Shown here: positions 36,198 to 45,449 of the stretch, in pieces
Layout: each line of letters begins with the position of its first letter
How positions within the stretch are numbered: position 1 is the stretch's first letter
NCBI GenBank assembly: GCA_028715215.1
Contig: JAQUSF010000012.1
Location: 1-49,101, forward strand
Length of the DNA: 49,101 nt
Origin: Candidatus Zixiibacteriota bacterium
GTDB lineage: Bacteria > Zixibacteria > MSB-5A5 > GN15 > FEB-12
Direction: 5' to 3'
Translations under genes and position numbers: made by a program
The notes under the pieces: generated by a model
The model's database searches: none
What the model saw: only the letters and a program-made list of their open reading frames with translations
Told to the model about the DNA's origin: nothing

Positions 36198-37151
36198 ATG
36201 GGTAAGTTGAAATATGAAATGAAGTTATTTCTTATCGGGGGTATGGGGTTGTTCTGGGCATTTACGAGGGTGGATGCCGGGGAAATTAAAATTATCGAGC
36301 CGGGTATGGATTACCATTATGTGGCCGGCGCAACGGTTCAGGTAAAATGGACGGTTTCCGGAGAAGTTCAGCCTTTTTTGAAAATTAACCTGCTGGATAG
36401 CGAGGGGAGGCTGATTGATAAAATATCCGGTGGCACGCCCCGGGATAAAAATTTTGAGTGGCAGATTCCTGCGGACCTGGGGGAAGGTAATTACCGTTTG
36501 AAGGTTTTTACCAATGATATGAGTTCCGAGGGAACCAGCGGGATCTTCCATATAAAGCCCGGAAGAAAAGGGTCATCACAAAAAGGTGAAAAGGAAACGA
36601 AAGAAAATAAAGCCGGCACAGAATTACCGTCTTCCTTTCCGGAACCGGGCAGTGAGGAACTTCCTCGACCCGACTCACCCCGACCAAGCATACATGATAC
36701 CGAACGGAAAACAGTTCATAAAGGCGTGCTGGTTACCCCGGTAGTTAAATTCGATGATGTCAAACTGGAGGAAATAATTCGCAATTTGATAAAAAAACCG
36801 GCGCCGGGGACGATTTTTTCGTCGGATTTCAGGAAACTTACTTCGTTAGCGGCCAGGGATTCCGGGATAGAAAAAATATCCGGGATGGAATATTTTGATT
36901 CCCTGGTAACACTGGATCTGGGCGGCAATAATATTACTTCTGTAAAGGCGTTAGGTGTTTTGAAAAATCTTAAGACCGTCAGGCTTGACCATAACCGGAT
37001 TAAGGATTTAACGCCCCTGGCTGATAATGAGAACCTTGGCCCGGGAGCAACAGTGGTTCTGACGGGTAATCCGATTGACTGTCAGCAGCAGGCTGAAAAT
37101 ATCGACCTTCTGCGTCAAAGAGGCGTTAAACTGGAAATTGACTGTCCCTGA
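36198..37151 (+). CDS. Exported protein with Ig-like (KNH-type) N-domain and short C-terminal leucine-rich-repeat region
   Basis: IIEPGMDYHYVAGATVQVKWTVSGEVQPFLKINLLDSEG...; LVTLDLGGNNITSVKALGVLKNLKTVRLDHNRIKDLTPL. Confidence 0.7.
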   Translation: MGKLKYEMKLFLIGGMGLFWAFTRVDAGEIKIIEPGMDYHYVAGATVQVKWTVSGEVQPFLKINLLDSEGRLIDKISGGTPRDKNFEWQIPADLGEGNYRLKVFTNDMSSEGTSGIFHIKPGRKGSSQKGEKETKENKAGTELPSSFPEPGSEELPRPDSPRPSIHDTERKTVHKGVLVTPVVKFDDVKLEEIIRNLIKKPAPGTIFSSDFRKLTSLAARDSGIEKISGMEYFDSLVTLDLGGNNITSVKALGVLKNLKTVRLDHNRIKDLTPLADNENLGPGATVVLTGNPIDCQQQAENIDLLRQRGVKLEIDCP

Positions 37152-37182
37152 AGAATATTGTAAGGGTAAAAAATAAAGGTAA

Positions 37183-37217
37183 AAAAAAGTGCCGTCTTTT
37201 AAGACCGGCACTTTTTT
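37183..37217. terminator. Bidirectional terminator between convergent genes
   Basis: AAAAAAGTGCCgTCTTttAAGAcCGGCACTTTTTT, A tract and T tract flank a symmetric stem. Confidence 0.88.
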
Positions 37218-37231
37218 ATAAAAAAATATTA

Positions 37232-37420
37232 TTATTCAATGATTTCAATACATCCTTCGGGACAGCTTTCAGCCGCATCACGGACGCAATCTTCGAACTC
37301 TTCCGGTACTTCGTCAACGATAACCTTTGCCTGGTCGCCATCCATCTCAAAAACATCAGGACAAAGATCGACGCAAATAGCATCGCCGGTGCAAAGGTCC
37401 TTGTCGATTTTGACCTTCAT
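37232..37420 (-). CDS. Single-cluster [4Fe-4S] ferredoxin with Asp at second ligand position
   Basis: CTGDAICVDLCPDVFEMDGDQAKV...DAAESCPEGCIEI. Confidence 0.93.
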   Translation of the reverse strand: MKVKIDKDLCTGDAICVDLCPDVFEMDGDQAKVIVDEVPEEFEDCVRDAAESCPEGCIEIIE

Positions 37421-37638
37421 AGTTACCTCCTCAAATAAATTAGTTTAATTATATATACCCCGATAAAATCGGAGATATTTCATCCATTTATTCGCTGGGG
37501 AATATAATTGTCCCGGCGGTCGATGTCAAACAATACTGATAAAAAAAACAGCTGTTTTTTTATTGAAAAAACGGTAAATTTTTTTACGCTCGAAGATGAC
37601 CATTTCGTATCAGTAATGAATGAAACCATTTTGAAAAT

Positions 37639-38208
37639 ATGGTAAAAAAAAGATTTAAGATTGCTGTCCTGGTGATTGATATGATAAATGATTATCTGTC
37701 ACCCGCGGGAAAGCTATACTGTCCGTCAGGACGCTTGATTATACCGGCCGTCAAAACTATTATCGAACAGGCTCATTTATCAGGCTGGCCGGTCATTTAC
37801 ATCAACACGGCAATAAAAGAACCGACTGCCCCCCTGGCCCGTAAATGGGGTTTACATGCTCTCAAGGGTACCCGGGGAGCGGAAGTGATTCCGGAATTAC
37901 GACCCGGTCAAAATGACCTGGTGGTTGAAAAAGAAAATTATGACGGCTTTTTTGGCACTGACCTTGAAAAAATATTGAAAGACCTTGGCGTCGATACCGT
38001 GGTGGCGGTTGGGATTCATACTCACGTTTGTGTTCTGCTGACGGCTCTGGGGGCTTTTTATCGAGGTTATAAAGTCATTGCCCTTGAAGAAGGTATGACT
38101 ACCGACAAGCCCGACAACCATACCAGCCGCTTGCCCTTTTTTAATAGTCATATCGGGCAGTTAATGACCCTGGAAGAATTTCTTCGAGCTTATTCCGGGA
38201 TAGACTGA
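37639..38208 (+). CDS. Isochorismatase-family cysteine hydrolase
   Basis: VLVIDMINDY; THVCVLLTALGAFYRGYKVIALEEGMTTD. Confidence 0.9.
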   Translation: MVKKRFKIAVLVIDMINDYLSPAGKLYCPSGRLIIPAVKTIIEQAHLSGWPVIYINTAIKEPTAPLARKWGLHALKGTRGAEVIPELRPGQNDLVVEKENYDGFFGTDLEKILKDLGVDTVVAVGIHTHVCVLLTALGAFYRGYKVIALEEGMTTDKPDNHTSRLPFFNSHIGQLMTLEEFLRAYSGID

Positions 38209-38338
38209 AACGGGGACAATCGGCGAGGAATTTTTTTCTTGCCCTTAAAGTTAAAATGATTAAATATTTACTCTTTAGTTTAAGCTGAGGTACAAAACAG
38301 CCGATTCTACTGAAAAAAATCATGTTACGGAAATTTTT

Positions 38339-39613
38339 ATGTCAATGACGGTGATTTTTTATGAGGACGGAAAATACCGAAATTTTTATCCTCTGACTTA
38401 TTTGCGACCGGTTTATACCCTTCGAGCCGGTATCTTACCTTTATTTAATAAAGTTGACAGATATTTTAAATATGACCATCTCGCTTTTCTGACCCGTTAT
38501 CAGCTGGCCGCCTTCACTGCCGAGCAATATCGCGAATACCCGGTCAATATTATTAAAAAAAACGACAGGGAGGTACTTTTTATTAATGGGCGTATTCGTG
38601 ATTACGGTGACCTTCCGAAACTGGTCCGGGAGGCTAAGCTTTCCACTATTTTTAAAAACCGGGGTGAAACGGTTGCGGTTTTGTTTAAGCAGGAATCGAT
38701 AAAAAAAATTCCCGCAGTTGCGACGGTTGAAGAATATCTTCGGGCATTAAAGGAAGACGGCGATAATATACCCGACCTTGAAACCACTGCCATTCTATAT
38801 GGCTACCTCTGGGAGTTGGTCAATGATATTGAAAAAGAAATAACGGCCGATTTTGAATTTTTAAAGCCTTTTTCAACCGCTTCCCCCGGGAATGCCAGGA
38901 TTCATCCCGGAGCGCATATTGTAAATGATAACCATGTTTTTCTCAGTCCCGATGTTGAGGTGCTGCCGGGAGCGGTAATAAATGCTTCGCATGGTCCGGT
39001 TTATATCGGCGCCAATGTCCGCCTTGAATCTCATGCGGCAATCAATGGTCCCTGTTTCGTCGGTGCCAACACGCTAGTGCTGGCCGGCAAAATCAGCGCC
39101 TGTTCCATCGGGCATACCTGCCGGGTGGGCGGGGAAGTCGAGGAATCGATTTTCCAGGCTTATGTCAACAAGTATCATGCCGGTTTTATCGGGCACAGCT
39201 ATGTCGGTGCCTGGGTGAATTTCGGAGCCATGACCACCAATTCCGATTTGAAAAACAATTATTCTAACATTAGGGTCACTTTTAACGGGCAGGCTGTGGA
39301 TACCGGCACGATAAAAGTCGGTTCCTTTATCGGTGACCATACTAAATTCGGTATCGGGACATTACTCAATACCGGCATCAATATTGGTATCTGCTGTAAC
39401 ATCTTTGGCGGTACTTTGATTTCCGACAAGGAAATTCCGTCTTTCAGATGGGGGAATTCTCAAGGCTATGAAACTTATCAGTTTGACAAGGCGGTGGAAA
39501 CAGCCCGGCGTACCGCGGGTCGTCGTAATTATCACATTTCGGACCGGGAAATAGAAATTTTGAAGCACCTTTTTGATGGCAGCCTGAATGATAAAGGTAT
39601 TCTGAATCTATAA
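38339..39613 (+). CDS. GlmU-like putative sugar nucleotidyltransferase with left-handed beta-helix
   Basis: N-term VIFYEDGKYRNFYPLTYLRPVYTLRAGILPLF; hexapeptide-repeat C-term GAHIVNDNHVFLSPDVEVLPGAVINASHGPVYIGANVRLESHAAI. Confidence 0.82.
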   Translation: MSMTVIFYEDGKYRNFYPLTYLRPVYTLRAGILPLFNKVDRYFKYDHLAFLTRYQLAAFTAEQYREYPVNIIKKNDREVLFINGRIRDYGDLPKLVREAKLSTIFKNRGETVAVLFKQESIKKIPAVATVEEYLRALKEDGDNIPDLETTAILYGYLWELVNDIEKEITADFEFLKPFSTASPGNARIHPGAHIVNDNHVFLSPDVEVLPGAVINASHGPVYIGANVRLESHAAINGPCFVGANTLVLAGKISACSIGHTCRVGGEVEESIFQAYVNKYHAGFIGHSYVGAWVNFGAMTTNSDLKNNYSNIRVTFNGQAVDTGTIKVGSFIGDHTKFGIGTLLNTGINIGICCNIFGGTLISDKEIPSFRWGNSQGYETYQFDKAVETARRTAGRRNYHISDREIEILKHLFDGSLNDKGILNL

Positions 39614-39650
39614 AAAAATGTAAGTTTTTATCAAAAAAGGAAATGCCTTG

Positions 39651-39680
39651 TTGACAGCAGGCGGTGTCATTTTGTATTAT
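39651..39680 (+). promoter_or_regulatory. Sigma70-type promoter upstream of galT
   Basis: TTGACA-18 nt-TATTAT. Confidence 0.55.
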
Positions 39681-39703
39681 TTTTATTGTTGGTAAGGAGT
39701 TAA

Positions 39704-40738
39704 ATGCCTGAACTTCGTAAAGATCCAATCATCGGCAGGTGGGTAATTATCTCCACAGAACGGGGGAGAAAACCTTCATCCTTTGCTCCGGTACCGCAGC
39801 GCCGGGAAGCCAGTTTGTGTCCTTTCTGTCCGGGTCATGAAGACAGTACGCCGCCGGAGGTAATGGCTTACCGGGTACCGGGGTCGGAACCGAATCGACC
39901 CGGCTGGAACCTGCGGGTTATTTCCAATAAATATCCGGCTTTGATAATTGAAGGTTCGCTCAATCGCGAGCCCAAAGGCATTTATGACCGGATGAACGGT
40001 ATTGGAGCGCACGAGGTCATTATCGAAACCCCCGAACATGCCCATGACCTGGTGGACATGACGGTTGATGAAATTCGCAATGTCCTGTGGGCGTACCGGG
40101 AACGGATGATTGACCTGCAACGGGATATACGCTTCAAGTATATCCAGATTTTCAAAAATCACGGGGAAGAAGCCGGAGCTTCGCTGGAACATTCCCACAG
40201 CCAGCTTATTGCCACTCCGATTATACCCAAGCGGGTACTGGAGAAACTGGAAGGCGCCCGGCGCTATTATGAATTCAAAGAACGCTGTATTTACTGTGAT
40301 ATAATTCGCCAGGAATTGAGTGAAAATGAAAGGGTGGTCAAGGATTATGACGCCTATATTTCATTCGAACCCTTCGCCCCGCGTTTCCCTTTTGAAACCT
40401 GTATTATTCCCAAGTCACACCAGTCGAGTTACCTTGAAATCAGCCGTTCCGACTTTTTTGTTCTGGCTGGTTGCCTTAAGGACACCTTGATTAGACTCCG
40501 GGTAGCTTTGAACAACCCGCCGTTCAATTATATCCTGCATACCCGGCCGATCTCCAACGAGTCCATGGAATATTTCCACTGGCATATAGAAATCATACCC
40601 AAGCTTACGAAAGTGGCTGGTTTTGAATGGGGGTCCGGTTTTTATATCAACCCGACTACCCCCGAAGACGCAGCTGCTTTTTTGCGGGGAATAGATGTAG
40701 ATGAGTATGAAAAGATGAAAGCTAAAAAGAGTTCCTGA
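39704..40738 (+). CDS. galT: Galactose-1-phosphate uridylyltransferase
   Basis: LRKDPIIGRWVIISTERGRKPSSF; CPFCPGHE; NHGEEAGASLEHSHSQLIATPIIP. Confidence 0.95.
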   Translation: MPELRKDPIIGRWVIISTERGRKPSSFAPVPQRREASLCPFCPGHEDSTPPEVMAYRVPGSEPNRPGWNLRVISNKYPALIIEGSLNREPKGIYDRMNGIGAHEVIIETPEHAHDLVDMTVDEIRNVLWAYRERMIDLQRDIRFKYIQIFKNHGEEAGASLEHSHSQLIATPIIPKRVLEKLEGARRYYEFKERCIYCDIIRQELSENERVVKDYDAYISFEPFAPRFPFETCIIPKSHQSSYLEISRSDFFVLAGCLKDTLIRLRVALNNPPFNYILHTRPISNESMEYFHWHIEIIPKLTKVAGFEWGSGFYINPTTPEDAAAFLRGIDVDEYEKMKAKKSS

Positions 40739-40739
40739 T

Positions 40740-42215
40740 ATGGCTTCATATAAAATCCTGATGGCGGCATCGGAAGCCGCGCCATTTGCCAGAACCGGGG
40801 GACTGGGGGATGTTCTCGGGGCGCTCCCCAAAGCTCTGGCCCGCCGGGGTCACCTGGTTAAATTATTTTTACCTCATTATGCCAAGGTTGAGCATAATAA
40901 TTTACCCCTGCGGCCCTTAGAACCGGCGTTTGAAATCAATATCGACGGCAAGCAATATCCCGCATCTTTTGAGGGTTGTCATGACCGCAGGCATAATTAT
41001 GAAACCATCCTGGTAAATAATGAATATTTTTACGACCGTCCGGAATTGTACCGTGACCCTGGGACGGGCAAAGATTATACCGACAACGATGAGCGGTTTA
41101 TATTTTTTAACCTGGCGGTCATGGAAATGATAAAAGCCATGGACTGGCAGCCAGATATAATTCATGTCCATGACTGGCAGGCCGGATTGATTCCTGTCTA
41201 TTTGAAAACGCTTTATAAAGACGACCGTTTTTTTGCCGGGGTGAAAACGGTTTTGACCATCCATAATATGGGTTACCAGGGGGTCTTCGAAAGCAAGCGT
41301 TTTCGCAAACTGGGCCTTTCAGAAGATTTGTTTTATTCCGTGACCGGACCATTCGAGTTTTATGAGAAGGTTAATTTCCTGAAGGCTTCGATATTATATA
41401 CCGACGCTGTCACCACCGTTTCAGCCCGGTATGCCGATGAAATTCAATCTTCGGAAGAAATGGGTGCCGGTCTTCAGGATGTTCTTAAAACCCGCCGGAA
41501 TAACCTGACGGGAATTGTAAACGGCGTCGATTATCATCTCTGGTCGCCTACGAAAGATAAAAAAATCCCCTTCCACTATAATCGCAGCAACCTGACCGGT
41601 AAACGTGAAAACAAGGCGGTGCTGCTCAATAAAGCCGGATTACCTCTTCGCCACAAAGTACCTCTTATCGGTATCATATCGCGCCTGGCGGACCAGAAAG
41701 GATTCGACCTGATTGCCCGGAGTGCCGAAAACCTTTTTGAGCTGAACCTGCAGATGATTGTCCTGGGCACCGGGGAGCTGAAATATCACGACCTGTTACT
41801 GGAACTGGAAAAGCGCTACCCGGACAAGCTGAAGGTATATTTGACTTTCGATGATGACCTGGCGCACTTGATTGAGGCCGGGGCGGATATGTTTTTAATG
41901 CCTTCCCGCTATGAACCCTGCGGGCTCAACCAGATGTATTCGCTGAGGTACGGGACGGTTCCAATTGTACGTGAGGTCGGCGGGCTGGCTGATACGGTGG
42001 TTAATTATAATCCCGAAACCCGGCAGGGTACCGGGTTTGTATTCAAAGAATATACTCCCGAGGCGCTTCTGGAAACCGTTAAGCGAGCCGTGGAACTATA
42101 TACCCGCAAAAAAATCTGGACAAAAATAATGAAAGCTGGGATGGTTCAGGATTTTTCATGGGATAAATCGGCCGCCCGATATGCCGATTTGTATGAGGAT
42201 CTGGTCCGGAAGTAA
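40740..42215 (+). CDS. glgA: Glycogen synthase, ADP-glucose type
   Basis: ILMAASEAAPFARTGGLGDVLGALPKAL; HVHDWQAGLIPVYLK; PSRYEPCGLNQMYSLRYGTVPIVREVGGLADTV. Confidence 0.96.
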   Translation: MASYKILMAASEAAPFARTGGLGDVLGALPKALARRGHLVKLFLPHYAKVEHNNLPLRPLEPAFEINIDGKQYPASFEGCHDRRHNYETILVNNEYFYDRPELYRDPGTGKDYTDNDERFIFFNLAVMEMIKAMDWQPDIIHVHDWQAGLIPVYLKTLYKDDRFFAGVKTVLTIHNMGYQGVFESKRFRKLGLSEDLFYSVTGPFEFYEKVNFLKASILYTDAVTTVSARYADEIQSSEEMGAGLQDVLKTRRNNLTGIVNGVDYHLWSPTKDKKIPFHYNRSNLTGKRENKAVLLNKAGLPLRHKVPLIGIISRLADQKGFDLIARSAENLFELNLQMIVLGTGELKYHDLLLELEKRYPDKLKVYLTFDDDLAHLIEAGADMFLMPSRYEPCGLNQMYSLRYGTVPIVREVGGLADTVVNYNPETRQGTGFVFKEYTPEALLETVKRAVELYTRKKIWTKIMKAGMVQDFSWDKSAARYADLYEDLVRK

Positions 42216-42525
42216 AAGTTAAAAGCCCCGTTTAAATTTGTTGTTGGCTGTTCTGTGTCATTTTGAGTTCCAAGGTAGTACCAAACGGTTAATCTTCACT
42301 TGTTTCTGTAATAATATTGAAGAACTCGCCGGATATATAAATTCAGGTTTCTGCTTTCCTGACCGCTGATTAAGATTTATTTTTATTAAAAAGGTAATTA
42401 GATTATAAGGTAAAACCGGATTCCGTAATGGCTGTCTTTTTGGGCTTATTGTCAGGTGAAAGCCAACGGTCGGCATTCCGTTCAAAAAGGTGTTTATTTT
42501 TGACCGGGGAAAGAAAGCGAATAAT

Positions 42526-44412
42526 ATGAAGAAAATACCGTTAGAATATTTGTTAATCCTCCCGGCGCTGATTATTTTCTCATGGCTTGCCTATCATTAT
42601 AATTTTATTCAGGATGATGCCTACATTTCATACCGTTACGTCGCCAATTACCTGAATGGTAACGGCCTGGTTTACAATATCGGAGAACGGGTCGAAGGTT
42701 TCACTAATTTCGGCTGGGTGATTTATCTTATCCTGTGGGGTTCCTGGGGACTCGATTATATAATCATTTCTCAGGTGACCGGTTTTCTTTTCGGGTTGGG
42801 GATAATTATCCTTACTTTTTTAATCGGGCGGAAGTTTTTTTACGATGACAGGCGCTGGTATGTTTATGGACCGGTTTACCTGACCGGTATTAACCTGTCT
42901 TTGGCGTATTGGTCTCCAGCCGGGCTTGAAACCGCCGCTTTTGCTTTTCTTATAATGTGGTCGGTATATCTTTATTTGAATCGAAGCTGGCTTTTGATTG
43001 CCTCGCTGACACTGGCGGTGTGGGTTCGACCGGAAGGGGCGCTGGTTGCCCTGGTGATGATTATAACCGAAGCCGTGCTGGAGAAACGATTTCCCTCTTT
43101 TACCTTTCGCTGCAGTCTGGCGGCATTGGTGATGTCGCTGCCGATGGTTGGTTTTAAACTTTTTTATTATGGTTCTGTTTTCCCCAATCCGTTTTATGCC
43201 AAGACCGGTTTTGATTTGGAACAACTGCATAGCGGTCTTGAATATACCGGCCGCTTTATGAGCCATTACGGATTCTATGGTGCAGGCCTTATTATACCCC
43301 TGCTTTTCATTCGCCGGTTATCGTCGGAATTGAAAATGGTCTGGTTGTTTACCGTTTTATATATTCTGTATATCGTGATAGTGGGTGGCGATGTATTGAA
43401 GGTGCATCGTTTCTTCATCCCCCTTCTGGGTCTTTCCGCTATTTTAATTACCGTCTCCATTTTTTTGCTGCTCAACAGGTGGAAACCATCGACTCAATAT
43501 GTCATATTGGGAATAATTATGGTACCGCTTTTAGCTTTAACTTATCTATTGCCTAAAGATTTCGTTGACCATTATAACTTTTACGAGAAACGCCTGACCA
43601 AAAAACTGGCCGCTCAGGTAAAGGATTTAAAGGACTCCGACCCGCGAAATTTTACAGTGGCCATTGCCACCATCGGCATTTTTGGATACGAACTTCTGGG
43701 CCATGATATTATCGACATGGTCGGTCTGACCGATACGACTATCGCCCGGCACAGTGAAGACCCCATTCCCGGAATGGAAACCACGTGGAAAGAAAGAAAA
43801 CACAATACCCGGTATCTTCTTAAGAGAGCTCCGGACTATATTATCTTTTCGACCGGTATTAAACCCTCGGCGCCGGCGGAGCGGGCGTTGCTTTTATACC
43901 CCCAGTTTCTCAACTCCTATCGGGCGCTGGGCTGGTTTTACGAGGGCGACCGTGGCGACGGCAGCGGGGTAATTAATGTCGCTTTCAAAAAGATGAAGCC
44001 TGTTGAGGGCGAGATAAAACCTGTTTATCCGATAGCTTATGTTCAATATTATAAAACCGGCCTTGATTATTATACCCGGGGTGAGTACCGCGATGCCATA
44101 AAGTATTTCGACCAGGCTCTGGCCGCATCCCCCCGGCCATATAATCTCAACCTTATCTATAATAAGGCCTACAGTCATATGCAACTGGGTGAACACAATA
44201 TTGCCCGGTCCCTTATGAACAACATCCTCAAGCAGGATTCCCTGATATTTTCAGCCCATAAGGAATTATATATGTATGAAATGGTCGATGGCGATTTGAG
44301 CAAGGCGGAAATTCATAAAAGATGGCTTTTAGAACTGGTTCCCTGGTACTTTCCCCGGATAGATTCGCTGGTTACTCAAATGGTTAAAGCGAAACGGCAA
44401 GCCGGGTATTGA
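42526..44412 (+). CDS. GT-C family (AftB-like) membrane glycosyltransferase with C-terminal TPR
   Basis: QDDAYISYRYVANYLNGNGLVYNIGERVEGFTNFGWVIYL; TM-rich; C-term TPR (YKTGLDYYTRGEYRDAIKYFDQALAASP). ATG 42526 gives a start at the first TM. Confidence 0.82.
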   Translation: MKKIPLEYLLILPALIIFSWLAYHYNFIQDDAYISYRYVANYLNGNGLVYNIGERVEGFTNFGWVIYLILWGSWGLDYIIISQVTGFLFGLGIIILTFLIGRKFFYDDRRWYVYGPVYLTGINLSLAYWSPAGLETAAFAFLIMWSVYLYLNRSWLLIASLTLAVWVRPEGALVALVMIITEAVLEKRFPSFTFRCSLAALVMSLPMVGFKLFYYGSVFPNPFYAKTGFDLEQLHSGLEYTGRFMSHYGFYGAGLIIPLLFIRRLSSELKMVWLFTVLYILYIVIVGGDVLKVHRFFIPLLGLSAILITVSIFLLLNRWKPSTQYVILGIIMVPLLALTYLLPKDFVDHYNFYEKRLTKKLAAQVKDLKDSDPRNFTVAIATIGIFGYELLGHDIIDMVGLTDTTIARHSEDPIPGMETTWKERKHNTRYLLKRAPDYIIFSTGIKPSAPAERALLLYPQFLNSYRALGWFYEGDRGDGSGVINVAFKKMKPVEGEIKPVYPIAYVQYYKTGLDYYTRGEYRDAIKYFDQALAASPRPYNLNLIYNKAYSHMQLGEHNIARSLMNNILKQDSLIFSAHKELYMYEMVDGDLSKAEIHKRWLLELVPWYFPRIDSLVTQMVKAKRQAGY

Positions 44413-44439
44413 TTTGGAAAGGGGGTAAGTGAAAATCAG

Positions 44440-44469
44440 TTGACAAGGTGTTTTGTCGATATATATTAT
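44440..44469 (+). promoter_or_regulatory. Promoter for tRNA pair
   Basis: TTGACA-18 nt-TATTAT, 21 nt upstream of tRNA-Gly. Confidence 0.65.
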
Positions 44470-44490
44470 ATGAAACTTGACAGAATATAA

Positions 44491-44563
<73 letters not shown>

Positions 44564-44572
44564 TTAAATTTA

Positions 44573-44644
<72 letters not shown>

Positions 44645-44693
44645 TTTTTATTTTTCAAATACCTGAAACAATCCTTTTTTTAGCCCTTAACTT

Positions 44694-44891
44694 TCACCGC
44701 GGTAAGGTCTTAGTGACATAGTCGTTTAGAAACTGCGCGAGGTCGGTGTGAAATGTCCGTACCGCTTCGTCGATGTTATTCAACTTCTTAATCAAAATAA
44801 ATGGCAGTATCAGCCATAAAAGTCCCAATATCAACCCAAGGACCATCAGTACGAGGGGAGCAATCGTCAATAAGTTGTCCATAACTTCCAT
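44694..44891 (-). CDS. Small membrane protein (65 aa), unknown function
   Basis: Long hydrophobic stretch LLTIAPLVLMVLGLILGLLWLILPFIL followed by amphipathic tail; SD AAGGAGGG on minus strand. Confidence 0.65.
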   Translation of the reverse strand: MEVMDNLLTIAPLVLMVLGLILGLLWLILPFILIKKLNNIDEAVRTFHTDLAQFLNDYVTKTLPR

Positions 44892-45135
44892 TTTACCCTC
44901 CTTGTTTTTATAATGTTTATATTTCGTTCTTTTTTCATGGTTAATAATAACTTAACGGTTTTTTTTAAAGACAACAATAATATCTCTAACTGCCTTAAAA
45001 AAAGCTATTAAGATTTTCCTTAACAAGCTTTTAAAATAAATAAAATTCTTTCCTGTTAAATCTTAAAATTAGTCAAACTTATCAATTTTTTTATCGCCTT
45101 TTTGATATTCTTTAGACTTTGAGTCTAAATAAAAC

Positions 45136-45164
45136 TTGACACTATTTGACATCGTAACTATATT
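45136..45164 (+). promoter_or_regulatory. Sigma70-type promoter for the large surface protein
   Basis: TTGACA-17 nt-TATATT; preceded by palindrome TTTAGACT-TTG-AGTCTAAA (45111-45129). Confidence 0.7.
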
Positions 45165-45449
45165 GTAATAAGTAAGATAGGCGAATTAGGTAGCCGGAAA
45201 ATTCATTTCCTGGTCAGTACATATTTTTCTAAAACAGTTATTTGACATCATAATTTTCTTAAATAGTACCAATCTATTTCATGAGAGGAGGTGTAATACC
45301 GGTAAATCTTAGACAAACAATTTTATGATATAAAAATCAGGCCACTCTCAATCGGGAGAGTGGCCGATAGTATTAAGATGGGAAAAAGAGAACCATAACA
45401 TCTATGATAATCATCTTTGATAACCAATAAAAGATTTGAAAGGAGGATT

